From the NCBI RefSeq assembly GCF_900177655.1, contig NZ_FXWK01000001.1, positions 1,984,001 to 2,048,000 on the forward strand: 64,000 nt of DNA. Direction: 5' to 3'. The position numbers and the translations under genes are program-made. How positions within the stretch are numbered: position 1 is the stretch's first letter; each line of letters starts with the position of its first letter. Below, piece after piece: positions 9,156 to 17,673 of the stretch. Under the pieces are notes generated by a model that made no database searches, was not told the DNA's origin, and saw only the letters and a program-made list of their open reading frames with translations. Source of the DNA: Devosia lucknowensis (GTDB lineage Bacteria > Pseudomonadota > Alphaproteobacteria > Rhizobiales > Devosiaceae).

Positions 9156-9772
9156 GCCGCGGCCTCGCCCATCACCCTGTCGCGGAAAAGCCTCGTGAGG
9201 TTGGCGGTGATACCCCAGATGACATGTCCATCGTGGTCAATCTGCCACGTAGAATGCTCCTTGCCGCCCCGGCTGATCCGAAAGCGCCCATAAGTCTGCA
9301 CGTCGAGAATGCGGCTCAGCGGTACCTCGAAAACGGAATGCACTTCGCCGGGATTGGGGACGAACGGGCCGCTCGGTTCCACTTCGGCTACGACGGGTAC
9401 GATCAGGTAGTTGGTGCCGGTATAGTAACTCGGCATATAGCCCAGGATCGTCGCATCGCTTGGCTCCATGCCCACTTCCTCCTGCGCTTCCCGCAAGGCA
9501 GCTGCGGCTGCGCCGGCATCCGACTGGTCGATCTTCCCGCCCGGGAACGCCACCTGGCCCGAATGGGCGCGCAGGTCCGGCGAACGTTCTGTGTAGAGCA
9601 CGGTGTGCCCCTCGGGCCGCCGCACCAGCGCGATCAGCACTGCAGCCGGCACCGGTGGGCGTTCGAACGGCCGCAAGGGCTTCCAGTCCGGTACCAGTTC
9701 CTGCGCGAGCTCCAGAGCGGGCGGCTCGAGCAGCAGGCGTCCGGCAAGGCTGTTCACGATATCGAAATCCAT
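9152..9772 (-). CDS. CoA pyrophosphatase, Nudix family (NudL-like)
   Basis: The 206-residue protein has the CoA-pyrophosphatase variant of the Nudix box. TERSPDLRAHSGQVAFPGG (the UPF0035 part) runs into the metal-binding REAQEEVGM. This subgroup cleaves CoA and acyl-CoAs to 4'-phosphopantetheine and 3',5'-ADP. It is the first gene of a two-gene operon with cca, overlapping it by four bases; this Nudix-cca pairing is recurrent in alphaproteobacteria to my knowledge. The 82 bases between it and the acetyltransferase gene show no strong structure. Confidence 0.88.
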   Translation of the reverse strand: MDFDIVNSLAGRLLLEPPALELAQELVPDWKPLRPFERPPVPAAVLIALVRRPEGHTVLYTERSPDLRAHSGQVAFPGGKIDQSDAGAAAAALREAQEEVGMEPSDATILGYMPSYYTGTNYLIVPVVAEVEPSGPFVPNPGEVHSVFEVPLSRILDVQTYGRFRISRGGKEHSTWQIDHDGHVIWGITANLTRLFRDRVMGEAAA

Positions 9773-9854
9773 GGACCGCTAACGCTCGGAACAAAGAGTA
9801 AGGCCGCCGAACACTAATTCAGCGGCCACGCTTCTGCATCCTCTTTCGACACCC

Positions 9855-10409
9855 TCACCCGGCGTCGAAGGCGGCAATGCTGCCTTTGAGCGACGCGGCG
9901 AGCGTTTTGTCCTCAGCCATCAGCAACACACGCGTGGGATCGACCGGCCCTGGAAACTGAATATTGCCCGGCGTGGTGATGTCCCACCCGAGCGGGCAAT
10001 AATAATCCTGGTCACCCACCAGCAACACGAATTCCCCGTCACCGCGCGCCAGCGCCATCTTGCTGACTTCCCGCGCCAGAAGTTTGCCAGCACCGCGCTT
10101 GCGAAAATTGGGATGCGTTGCCAACGGTCCAAGCAGATAGCCCTTCTTGCCGTCGACGCTGATCGGCGTCATCCACACCGAACCGCAGGGCGTGCCGTCT
10201 ACCTCAGCGATGAGGCTGAGCGTGGGATCGATCGGGAATCGCTCGCGCACCCGGAACGCGGTTCGCGCGAACCGGCCCGGCCCGAAGGCCGTCGCCTGCA
10301 GTTCTTCGACGAAAACGTCGTCCGCAGGCGTAGCGACGCGCACAGCGGGCTGGCCGGCGACAGGGGTAGCAGCGGCCTCGGCCGCAACGAGCGTGGTCAT
10401 GGGTTTCAT
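9855..10409 (-). CDS. GNAT family N-acetyltransferase (YhbS-like)
   Basis: The 184-residue protein has a GNAT fold. The acetyl-CoA binding motif is LGPLATHPNFRKRGAGKLLA, with the usual R-x-x-G-x-G/A pattern. The segment LVGDQDYYCPLGW resembles the YhbS subgroup. The acceptor substrate is unknown. Two in-frame ATGs (10409 and 10400) are possible starts and neither has a strong ribosome site. It is a single-gene unit read away from the noncoding gap to its right. Confidence 0.82.
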   Translation of the reverse strand: MKPMTTLVAAEAAATPVAGQPAVRVATPADDVFVEELQATAFGPGRFARTAFRVRERFPIDPTLSLIAEVDGTPCGSVWMTPISVDGKKGYLLGPLATHPNFRKRGAGKLLAREVSKMALARGDGEFVLLVGDQDYYCPLGWDITTPGNIQFPGPVDPTRVLLMAEDKTLAASLKGSIAAFDAG

Positions 10410-10759
10410 CCAGGGAAAGGAATGTGCAGGACAAGATGCGGTCAGCCGAAGCCATCCGCTTGTAACGACCGCCTAGCGTCGTCGGTTCGTCTGCAAAACT
10501 TTCACCATCCTGGACGCCTCCACGTCTGAATCCGCATTAGCACCAGCTTGGACGGGCGTAAATGGGAATATCGAACCATGTACCTCATTTCCTCCATCAC
10601 CGGATGGCTGTGCCCCGGACGCATAACGGATTGTTACGTCAACCCGGTCTTATCGCGAGGCACCGATGCCATTAGCTGTAGGCCGAACCAATGAACGGTT
10701 GAAACTGTTGCGTGAGTGACAGAAGAAACCGACAGCAAGATGACGGAAAGGCAGTTTCG
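10410..10759. other. Intergenic region without a recognisable gene
   Basis: These 350 bases separate two divergent genes, so promoters for both must lie here, but no convincing -35/-10 pair, riboswitch or long inverted repeat is visible. Short open frames at 10562 and 10578 (37 and 39 codons) lack ribosome-binding sites and recognisable protein features. Confidence 0.5.
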
Positions 10760-11719
10760 ATGGGACAGTTGATCGACGGAAAGTGGTCCACACAGTGGTA
10801 CGACACCAAGAAATCCGGCGGGAAATTCGTCCGCTCGCAGTCCGGTTTCCGCAACTGGATCACCCCTGACGGCGCTGCGGGCCCAACGGGCAATGGCGGC
10901 TTTGCTGCCGAAGCCGGGCGCTACCATCTTTACGTCTCTCTGGCCTGTCCGTGGGCACACCGCACCCTGATCTTTCGCAAGCTCAAGGAACTGGAAAGCC
11001 TGATCTCGGTCTCGGTGGTGTCGCCCAAGATGCCCGACGAAACAGGCTGGAATTTTGACAAGAGCGAAGGCTCGACCGGCGACGCCCTCTTTGGCAAGGA
11101 CACGCTGTGGCAGGTCTATGTCGAGGCACAAAAGGATTACACCGGACGCGTGACCGTGCCGGTGCTGTGGGACAAGAAGACCGGGACAATCGTTTCGAAC
11201 GAAAGTTCGGAAATCATTCGCATGTTCAATTCGGCCTTCGACGAATTGACCGGCAATACTGACGATTACTACCCGGCCGACCTGCGCGAGAAGATCGACC
11301 CCATCAATGCGCGGGTCTACGACGACATCAACAACGGCGTCTACAAGGCCGGCTTCGCTACTACTCAGGAAGCCTATGACGAAGCCGTGTCAAAGCTGTT
11401 CGACGCACTGGACTGGGTTGAAGGCCTGCTCGGGGAAACCGCCTATCTCACCGGTGAAACCATAACCGAGGCCGATTGGCGGCTGTTCACCACGCTTGTG
11501 CGGTTCGACGCCGTCTATGTCGGCCACTTCAAGTGCAACCGCAGGCGTATCGCCGACTACCCCAACCTCAGCCACTACCTCAAAGCGCTCTATGAGGTGC
11601 CTGGCGTCAAGGACACGGTCGATCTCGACCACATCCGCACCCACTATTACTGGAGCCACACGACCATCAATCCGCACCGCATCATCCCGATCGGTCCGGA
11701 ACTGCCGTTCCTGGATTGA
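10760..11719 (+). CDS. Glutathionyl-hydroquinone reductase (Xi-class GST)
   Basis: The 319-residue protein is a member of the YqjG/PcpF/ECM4 family, which reductively removes glutathione from glutathionyl-hydroquinones. The catalytic cysteine lies in the SLACPWAHRTL motif near residue 58, and the all-alpha C-terminal domain has the family sequence THYYWSHTTINPHRIIPIGP. The ATG at 10760 is chosen because GGAAAGG lies 9 bases upstream and the family N-terminus begins there. No quinone-degradation gene adjoins it, so a general detoxification role is likely. Confidence 0.93.
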   Translation: MGQLIDGKWSTQWYDTKKSGGKFVRSQSGFRNWITPDGAAGPTGNGGFAAEAGRYHLYVSLACPWAHRTLIFRKLKELESLISVSVVSPKMPDETGWNFDKSEGSTGDALFGKDTLWQVYVEAQKDYTGRVTVPVLWDKKTGTIVSNESSEIIRMFNSAFDELTGNTDDYYPADLREKIDPINARVYDDINNGVYKAGFATTQEAYDEAVSKLFDALDWVEGLLGETAYLTGETITEADWRLFTTLVRFDAVYVGHFKCNRRRIADYPNLSHYLKALYEVPGVKDTVDLDHIRTHYYWSHTTINPHRIIPIGPELPFLD

Positions 11720-11737
11720 CGGCACCTCTCCACTCAG

Positions 11738-11760
11738 CCTCCCCCTGACAAAGGGGGAGG
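11738..11760. terminator. Hairpin between convergent genes
   Basis: A perfect 8-bp stem, CCTCCCCC and GGGGGAGG (11738-11745 and 11753-11760), lies between the ends of two convergent genes. There is no T-tract. It may be a bidirectional terminator or one arm of the G-rich intergenic repeat family also seen near 31.3 kb. Confidence 0.5.
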
Positions 11761-11785
11761 TCATGGGATACTTGGTCACCACCCC

Positions 11786-12259
11786 TCAATACCCCCAAAC
11801 CGTGCGCTTCTCGACGCCGTCGAAATACTCATCGATGCGCTGGCTCGTCGCGGGAGATACGCCATTGGGCAGGGCGTGGCGGTCGAACCAGCCCACTTCC
11901 GCGATCTCGTGGTCGCGCTTGCGCTCGAATTCGTGCTTGAAGGTCTTGGCCACGAAAAACGCCACATGGTCGCGGTCGGTCACCGGGCTGGTATTGTGAT
12001 AGAGCCCGAAAAGCTCCATGGCTCCGATCACCCGGTACCCAGTCTCTTCCAGCGTTTCACGGGCACCTGCTTCTTCAAACGTTTCCCCGGGCCCGACGCC
12101 GCCGCCGGGAAATTGCCAGCCCGGTACATACGTATGGCGGATCAGCAGCACCTTGTCCCCATCGACGACCATAACCCGTGCACCAACGGTCATGCGGTGC
12201 CACAGCCCTTTGAGCGTCAGGAAGGCCTTGGCGCGGACGCGTTGGAAGCGGTTCATCAT
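11786..12259 (-). CDS. Nudix hydrolase
   Basis: The 157-residue protein carries a full Nudix box, GGGVGPGETFEEAGARETLEETGY, interrupted by no insertion; the box spans roughly residues 50-73. It should hydrolyse a nucleoside-diphosphate-linked substrate, not identifiable from sequence. The start at 12259 (the first of two consecutive ATGs) is supported by GGAGAA seven to eight bases upstream; longer in-frame extensions are less likely. It diverges from the metallophosphatase gene. Confidence 0.85.
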   Translation of the reverse strand: MMNRFQRVRAKAFLTLKGLWHRMTVGARVMVVDGDKVLLIRHTYVPGWQFPGGGVGPGETFEEAGARETLEETGYRVIGAMELFGLYHNTSPVTDRDHVAFFVAKTFKHEFERKRDHEIAEVGWFDRHALPNGVSPATSQRIDEYFDGVEKRTVWGY

Positions 12260-12367
12260 GGCACGTTCTCCGTTTGCCATTGGGTAGCAGAGCTTGCGCC
12301 GCGACAAAATCGTGCACTGTGACGATTGAACGTTTTCTTGGCGCCGACGTTCTGGCAAAACCCCGCG

Positions 12368-13258
12368 ATGATCACCTTGGCCCACATCTCCGACATCCAT
12401 CTTTCGCCCATGCCCGACGTTGGCATGCGCGATCTGATGGGCAAGCGACTGACTGGCTTCCTAAATTGGAAGCTGAAGCGTCACGGCGAGATGAACACCG
12501 AAACGCTGGGACGGCTGGTCTCCCACATGCAGGAGCAGAACGCCGACTTCACCGCCGTAACCGGTGACCTCGTTAATCTGGCGATGAACGCCGAAGTCGA
12601 GCGCGCTGGCGAATGGCTGCGCGCCCTTGGCTCCGCTGATCGGACTGCCGTATGTCCGGGCAATCACGACGCCTACGTGCCCGGCTCATTGGACTACGCC
12701 CGCGAGCACTGGGGCGACTACATGAAAGGCGAGACCGTCGAAGGCGAAGCCTTCCCCTTCGTGCGCCGGGTCGGCGAGGTGGCGATCATCTCGTGTTCAA
12801 GCGCCGTGCCAACGCCACCCTTCATGGCGATCGGTCGCTTCGAAGAAAAACAGGCGGCCCGTCTCAGCCGTATCCTGAGGCTTCTCGGCGACGCCGACTA
12901 TTTCAGGGTGGTGCTCATCCATCACCCGCCCAATGCCGAATTGCAGCATCCCTCGTTCGGGCTGAAGGGGCATCGCCTGTTCCGCCAGGTGATTGCGGAA
13001 AATGGGGCCGAGCTCGTTCTCCACGGCCACACCCACCGCTCGTCGATCCACCACATCCCCGGCAAGAACCACGAAGTACCGGTTATCGGCGTCGCTGCTG
13101 CCAGCGCCGCCCAGGGTGGCACACTCGACGATCCAGCCCGCTACAACCTGTTCCGTATCGAAAAAGCGGGCGAGGAATGGCGCTGCACCATGCGCGAATT
13201 CGGCTTCCAGCGCCTCGGACCGGACATCGTCATGCGGATGCAAATGCGGATCTACTGA
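12368..13258 (+). CDS. Calcineurin-like metallophosphoesterase
   Basis: The 296-residue protein contains all five metallophosphatase blocks in order: HISDIHL at the N-terminus, TGDLVNL, PGNHD, the HHPP segment and HGHTHR near residue 220. It therefore binds two metals and hydrolyses a phosphoester, possibly a cyclic nucleotide as in CpdA-type relatives. The ATG at 12368 begins exactly at the first metal motif; a TTG at 12326 could extend it by 14 residues. No membrane segment is seen. Confidence 0.9.
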   Translation: MITLAHISDIHLSPMPDVGMRDLMGKRLTGFLNWKLKRHGEMNTETLGRLVSHMQEQNADFTAVTGDLVNLAMNAEVERAGEWLRALGSADRTAVCPGNHDAYVPGSLDYAREHWGDYMKGETVEGEAFPFVRRVGEVAIISCSSAVPTPPFMAIGRFEEKQAARLSRILRLLGDADYFRVVLIHHPPNAELQHPSFGLKGHRLFRQVIAENGAELVLHGHTHRSSIHHIPGKNHEVPVIGVAAASAAQGGTLDDPARYNLFRIEKAGEEWRCTMREFGFQRLGPDIVMRMQMRIY

Positions 13259-13271
13259 TCGTCCCGCAGGG

Positions 13272-13296
13272 CAATTCGCTCCAGCTGAGCGAATTG
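13272..13296. terminator. Inverted repeat downstream of the metallophosphatase gene
   Basis: A perfect 9-bp inverted repeat, CAATTCGCT (13272-13280) and AGCGAATTG (13288-13296), starts 14 bases after the stop codon. It lacks a T-tract, so it may be a factor-dependent 3'-end hairpin rather than an intrinsic terminator. Confidence 0.45.
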
Positions 13297-13408
13297 AGAT
13301 CAGGAGGCCATGAAAGCTACGCTCGAATAGCTGTGCGCTGAATTCTCGCCGTCGAAATCTCCCCTCCTCCCTCGTCGCCCATTTATAGTCGACCCGAGGG
13401 AACAACCC

Positions 13409-13810
13409 ATGACCACCACCAAGCCCGCCACCATTGACGCCTACAATGCAGCTCAGGAAGACCACATCCGTCTGATCTGCGACGAGCTGCGCAAAAGTAT
13501 CGACCGCGTTCTGCAAGATGCAGAAAGCAAGATCTGGCATGCCCACCCGGTCTGGTTTCTCGACGGCAATCCGATCGTGGGTTATTCCAAACTCAAGGGT
13601 CCGGTCCGGCTGCTGTTCTGGAGCGGACAGTCCTTCCAGACCCCGGGACTGGACAAGGAAGGCTCCTTCAAGGCCGCCGAAAAGCGATATACCTTGGTCA
13701 CCCAGATCGATCCCGACGAGTTGGCAAATTGGCTCGAAGAGTCTCGATCCGTTCAGTGGGACTACAAGAATATCGTCAAGCGCCGGGGTGCGCTGGAGCG
13801 ACTTGTCTAG
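13409..13810 (+). CDS. DUF1801 domain protein
   Basis: The 133-residue protein has the DUF1801 layout: an N-terminal helix with EDHIRLICDELRKSI, then HAHPVWFLDGNPIVGYSKLKGPVRLLFWSG, and a C-terminal helix ending in a W-rich segment. The fold is a small alpha/beta YdhG-like domain of unknown role. Two further relatives occur at 42.9-43.8 kb, one of them broken. The GAGGGAA sequence upstream of the ATG at 13409 serves as ribosome site. Confidence 0.82.
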   Translation: MTTTKPATIDAYNAAQEDHIRLICDELRKSIDRVLQDAESKIWHAHPVWFLDGNPIVGYSKLKGPVRLLFWSGQSFQTPGLDKEGSFKAAEKRYTLVTQIDPDELANWLEESRSVQWDYKNIVKRRGALERLV

Positions 13811-13852
13811 GCACAGGCCCAAGACAAGCTGCGGCAGGCCGTTGCCACACTC

Positions 13853-14515
13853 CTACCACTCCGAAACCGGCGGCGGCTCCCCAGAATAAAGCGCGTTCTG
13901 GGCCGCGTATGCACGTTGATAAGCCGGACGCGATTCGGCACGCCGCACATAGGCGACAAGGCTTGGAAATTCTTCGAGTAGCCACGCATCGGCGCGGCGC
14001 AGCACCATGACCATCATGAGATCACCTGCGGTGAATGCGCCTTCCAGCCACTCTCGTTCGCCAAGATAAAGTGACAGGTCGGCCAGACGGGCCCGAATTC
14101 GATCGTCGAGAAACGCGAGGCGTTCCTTGCTGAACCAGGGCTGGCCGGGGTCGGTGAAATCAGCCTGCTCGCGTTCCACGATTGGCGGTTCGACCGTACT
14201 GACTGCGGCAAACATCCAGGTAACGGCTCGGGCCCTCCCGTCGGGATCCCCAGGGAGCAATCCTGGATGAACTTGCGCCAGGTGATGGATGATCGCACCA
14301 GACTCGAAGAGCTTGACACCATCCTGCTCGAAGGCCGGAATCTGTCCGAAAGGTTGCCTCGCTTTGTGAGGAGGCTCCTTCATTTCCTTGAACGTCACGA
14401 ACCGCACGTCGTACTGCTGGCCAACCTCTTCGAGAGCCCACCGCACCCGCATGTCGCGGGCAAGACCCTTGCCCCCATCGGGCGACCATTTGAATACGGT
14501 TAGCACTGGCAGCAT
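13853..14515 (-). CDS. Glutathione S-transferase family protein
   Basis: The 220-residue protein has a thioredoxin-like N-terminal domain with the cis-proline segment FGQIPAFEQDG followed by the glutathione-binding LFESGAIIHHLA near residues 68-79. An all-alpha C-terminal half contains FTAGDLMMVMVLRR, the usual GST N-capping box. It likely conjugates or reduces electrophiles with glutathione; the substrate is unknown. It is transcribed alone and divergently from the DUF2200 gene. Confidence 0.9.
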   Translation of the reverse strand: MLPVLTVFKWSPDGGKGLARDMRVRWALEEVGQQYDVRFVTFKEMKEPPHKARQPFGQIPAFEQDGVKLFESGAIIHHLAQVHPGLLPGDPDGRARAVTWMFAAVSTVEPPIVEREQADFTDPGQPWFSKERLAFLDDRIRARLADLSLYLGEREWLEGAFTAGDLMMVMVLRRADAWLLEEFPSLVAYVRRAESRPAYQRAYAAQNALYSGEPPPVSEW

Positions 14516-14603
14516 CTACCCACTCCCTCGTTGCGTCTGGGAAGGCGACGAGTGGCGCGTCGCGGCATCGACAGCGATACCGCCGCCGCGCTAGACTTTT
14601 TCC

Positions 14604-14960
14604 ATGAACCACGTAAACCACCGCATCTATGGCATGAGCGTTGCCAGCGTCTATGTCCATTATGTCACGAAGGTCGAGCGAAAGGGGCGCAGCAGAGCCG
14701 AGGTGGACGAGGTGACGCGCTGGCTCACAGGCTATAGCCAGGCCGACCTTGAAGCGGCTCTCGCCGACAAGACGACATTCCAGGATTTCTTCGACCACGC
14801 ACCCGCGCCAAATCCGTCGCGCTCCCTCATAAAGGGTGTCATCTGCGGTGTGCGCATCGAAGAAATCGATCACCCCACCATGCGCGAAATCCGCTATCTG
14901 GATAAATTGGTCGACGAACTGGCGAAGGGTCGGCCTATGGAAAAGGTTCTGCGCAACTGA
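14604..14960 (+). CDS. DUF2200 domain protein
   Basis: The 118-residue protein matches the DUF2200 family over its whole length: [15 protein letters not shown], then [42 protein letters not shown], and the ending [12 protein letters not shown]. The function is unknown. It lies 21 bases before murL on the same strand and might be co-transcribed with it, though nothing ties it to cell-wall synthesis. Confidence 0.88.
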   Translation: MNHVNHRIYGMSVASVYVHYVTKVERKGRSRAEVDEVTRWLTGYSQADLEAALADKTTFQDFFDHAPAPNPSRSLIKGVICGVRIEEIDHPTMREIRYLDKLVDELAKGRPMEKVLRN

Positions 14961-14981
14961 CATTGGCGCTCTTGCATAGCC

Positions 14982-16385
14982 ATGCAGCGCACAGCCCTAC
15001 TCCCGCCACGCCCACAAATCACCTATATCGTGGTCAAAGCCAGCGAGTTGCCCGTGACCGAATTTTTCCGCATAGAAGCGCCCTCCTTCGACCCCGCCAC
15101 CGGCGAAGCGCGCTTTTCCTATACTCTCAACGATCTTCGGTTCACGGAAGTGCTGACCCTGCCCCAGGGCGCCACCGCAGCCGCGGTTGCTTCACCCGCA
15201 TTTCAGAAGCTCCTCGGTCTCACCGCGCTTGTTCTCGGGGTCTCCTATTTCAAGTTGCGCGCCCCTTTCCAGATCGAGGCACCAGGCATTCCGCTGACCG
15301 CGAGTGAACGCGCCTTCGTCATCGACGTCTACGAAAATGGTCTTGGCGAATTCTATGCGCGCAACGAGCTGGCCCGCTTCGGCAAATTAACACTGGTTGC
15401 GCCCGGGGATGCTGAGGAACGCAAGCCGCCCGTCGTATTGGCGGAGCGCACTCTCCTGCCCATTGGCGGCGGCAAGGACTCGCTCGTCAGCGTGGATCTT
15501 CTGACCCACGTCGGGCAGCAGTTCACACCCTTCGCGGTCAATCCCAAAGGACCGATCGTCTCGTCGGTCGATGCCATCGGCACCGCGCCGGTCTATGTGA
15601 CGCGCAAGCTGGATCCCGAAATGATCCGCCTGGGTCAGTCAGAGGGATTTTATAACGGCCACGTCCCCTCGACTGCCATCAATTCAATGATCGCGTCTCT
15701 CTGCGCAGTCCTCTTCGGCTACAACCAGATTGCGCTCTCCAATGAGCGCTCGGCCAGCGAAGGCAACGTCATCTTCGACGGCCGCGAGACCAATCATCAA
15801 TATTCCAAGTCCCTTGGCTTCGAATTGCTGATCGCCGATACGCTGGCCAACGCCACAGGCGGCGCCCTGAAGTACTTCTCCCTGCTGCGACCCTATTCCG
15901 AGGCGCGCATTGCGTCCCTGTTCACCAAGCAGAACAAGTTCGACAGCGTCTTTTCCAGCTGCAATCGCAATTTCCGCCTCAATGGCAATGATGGACCGCT
16001 CTGGTGCGGCGAGTGTCCCAAGTGCCACTTCGTCTTCCTGATTTTCGCACCCTTCATGGCCAAGCAGCGGATGCTGGAGATTTTCGGCAAGAATCTTCTG
16101 GACGAACCGGCAAACGAACAGTCGTTCCGCGAACTGGCCGGACTGACCGGACAGAAACCGTGGGAATGCGTGGGCGAAATCCTTGAGGCGGCTGCCTGTT
16201 TCTATACCCTCACCCGCCATGCAGATTGGCATGAGGATGCCGTCGTCCGCTCGATCAAGGCCGATCTCTTTGCCCAGTACGGAGAAGAGAAACTGCAGCG
16301 CGCCATGGCCGAATGTCTGACCGACAGCCACGATCACCATATTCCCCCTGCGCTTGCCGCCAAGGTGGCCGCCTATGCAGTTTGA
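14982..16385 (+). CDS. murL: UDP-MurNAc-L-Ala-L-Glu epimerase (MurL-like)
   Basis: The 467-residue protein has a P-loop-like PP-ATPase motif, LPIGGGKDS at 160-167, and a C-terminal cysteine cluster WCGECPKCHFVFLIFAPFM near residue 340. This architecture matches MurL, described in Xanthomonas, which epimerises the terminal L-Glu of UDP-MurNAc-L-Ala-L-Glu to D-Glu with ATP. The next gene is a MurD-like ligase overlapping by 11 bases, exactly the MurD2 partner expected. The ATG at 14982 is used. A GTG at 15054, at the sequence TEFFRIEAP, is an alternative that would drop 24 residues. The assignment rests on motif and context, not on an alignment. Confidence 0.82.
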   Translation: MQRTALLPPRPQITYIVVKASELPVTEFFRIEAPSFDPATGEARFSYTLNDLRFTEVLTLPQGATAAAVASPAFQKLLGLTALVLGVSYFKLRAPFQIEAPGIPLTASERAFVIDVYENGLGEFYARNELARFGKLTLVAPGDAEERKPPVVLAERTLLPIGGGKDSLVSVDLLTHVGQQFTPFAVNPKGPIVSSVDAIGTAPVYVTRKLDPEMIRLGQSEGFYNGHVPSTAINSMIASLCAVLFGYNQIALSNERSASEGNVIFDGRETNHQYSKSLGFELLIADTLANATGGALKYFSLLRPYSEARIASLFTKQNKFDSVFSSCNRNFRLNGNDGPLWCGECPKCHFVFLIFAPFMAKQRMLEIFGKNLLDEPANEQSFRELAGLTGQKPWECVGEILEAAACFYTLTRHADWHEDAVVRSIKADLFAQYGEEKLQRAMAECLTDSHDHHIPPALAAKVAAYAV

Positions 16386-17670
16386 TGCGCCGGTTCTCCT
16401 CTATGGCGCGGGTCGCGAGGCCCGATCCACGCGAGCCTTCCTGCAAGCCCGTCAACCCGGTCTCAAGGTCTACGTCACAGTCGATAGCGGCTCATCCGAT
16501 ATTCCCGATACTGAACAGCTCGCGCCTGACAGCCTTCCCAACGCGATAGCTCACCGTCGCTTCGGGCTGATCGTGAAAAGTCCGGGAGTGTCGCGCTACA
16601 AACCCATTTTCGAAGCCGCTCGCGCCGCCGGCATCCCAGTGACTTCGAACCTCAATCTCTGGGGCGCCGTCTTCCGGCACAACCGCACGGTCATTGCCAT
16701 CACCGGCACCAAGGGCAAGTCGACGACGGCCACGCTCACTCACCTCATGCTCACCCGGTCCGGCATCGATGCGGGTCTGGCCGGCAATGTCGGTCTGGCG
16801 CCGCTCGAAATAGCGGACAAGCACGCGGTCGTCGTCTTTGAGCTCTCGAGCTACCAGACATCCGACATGACCTTCGTGCCCGATGTCGCGGCCATCACCA
16901 ATCTCTATCCCGAGCACGTCGACTGGCATGGCTCGGTGGAGCGCTATTACGCCGACAAGCTTCACCTCGTCGATCGGGACGGCAACTTCGCCGTCGCTCT
17001 CGGGCGGGCCGCTCGCGGAAACGCCCTTGTCGCCAGGGCCGTCCGCGATCACCGCCGTCTCCTCCCCGACCTGACGCCCGAGCAAAGCACGACCATCGAG
17101 CAGGCCGTTGCACGCTCGCGCCTGCGTGGTTCGCACAATCTGGACAACGCCCAACTCGCCGCTCAGATCGCCTTGGCGGTTGGAGCAACGCTCGACGGCA
17201 TCTTGCAGGGTATTGCCGCTTTCCGCCCGCTACCGCACCGGCTGGAAGAACACGTCTTCGGCGGCGTGACCGTGGTCAACGACTCTATTTCCACCACGCC
17301 CGAAGCGACCAAGGCCGCGCTCGCAGCCTATCCGGGACGCCGTATCGCTCTGATTGCTGGCGGCCACGAGCGGCAGCAGGACTATGCCGAATTGGCATCA
17401 CTCCTCGTCACTCGCGGCGTCAACACGCTCGTCACTCTGCCGGTAACCGGCGAGCGCCTCGCTGCCGCTACCTTGGCCCAATCGGCGGACATTGCTGTTC
17501 ATCAAGCCCAGGACATCGAAGCGGCGATTGACTACCTTGGAAACGCAAGATCCCGTTTCGACACGATCATCCTGTCGCCGGGCGCACCGTCCTACAATCA
17601 ATTCAAGAATTTCGAGGAACGCGGCAACCGCTTCGTGGAGCTTTGCCGCGCCCGGTTCGCTGGCGATTGA
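16375..17670 (+). CDS. murD2: UDP-MurNAc-L-alanine--L-glutamate ligase (MurD2-like)
   Basis: The 431-residue protein is a Mur ligase: ATP-binding ITGTKGKSTTAT lies at about 109-120, FELSSYQTSD holds the conserved glutamate, NLYPEHVDWHGS follows, and the C-terminal domain has a VVNDSISTTPEAT segment. It resembles MurD but its overlap with murL argues for MurD2, which adds L-Glu rather than D-Glu to UDP-MurNAc-L-Ala. The start at 16375 lies inside the murL end and has AAGGTGG seven bases upstream, so expression is coupled. If it is the only MurD in the genome, D-Glu would be made on the precursor instead of by a racemase. Confidence 0.83.
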   Translation: MQFDAPVLLYGAGREARSTRAFLQARQPGLKVYVTVDSGSSDIPDTEQLAPDSLPNAIAHRRFGLIVKSPGVSRYKPIFEAARAAGIPVTSNLNLWGAVFRHNRTVIAITGTKGKSTTATLTHLMLTRSGIDAGLAGNVGLAPLEIADKHAVVVFELSSYQTSDMTFVPDVAAITNLYPEHVDWHGSVERYYADKLHLVDRDGNFAVALGRAARGNALVARAVRDHRRLLPDLTPEQSTTIEQAVARSRLRGSHNLDNAQLAAQIALAVGATLDGILQGIAAFRPLPHRLEEHVFGGVTVVNDSISTTPEATKAALAAYPGRRIALIAGGHERQQDYAELASLLVTRGVNTLVTLPVTGERLAAATLAQSADIAVHQAQDIEAAIDYLGNARSRFDTIILSPGAPSYNQFKNFEERGNRFVELCRARFAGD

Positions 17671-17673
17671 GCC

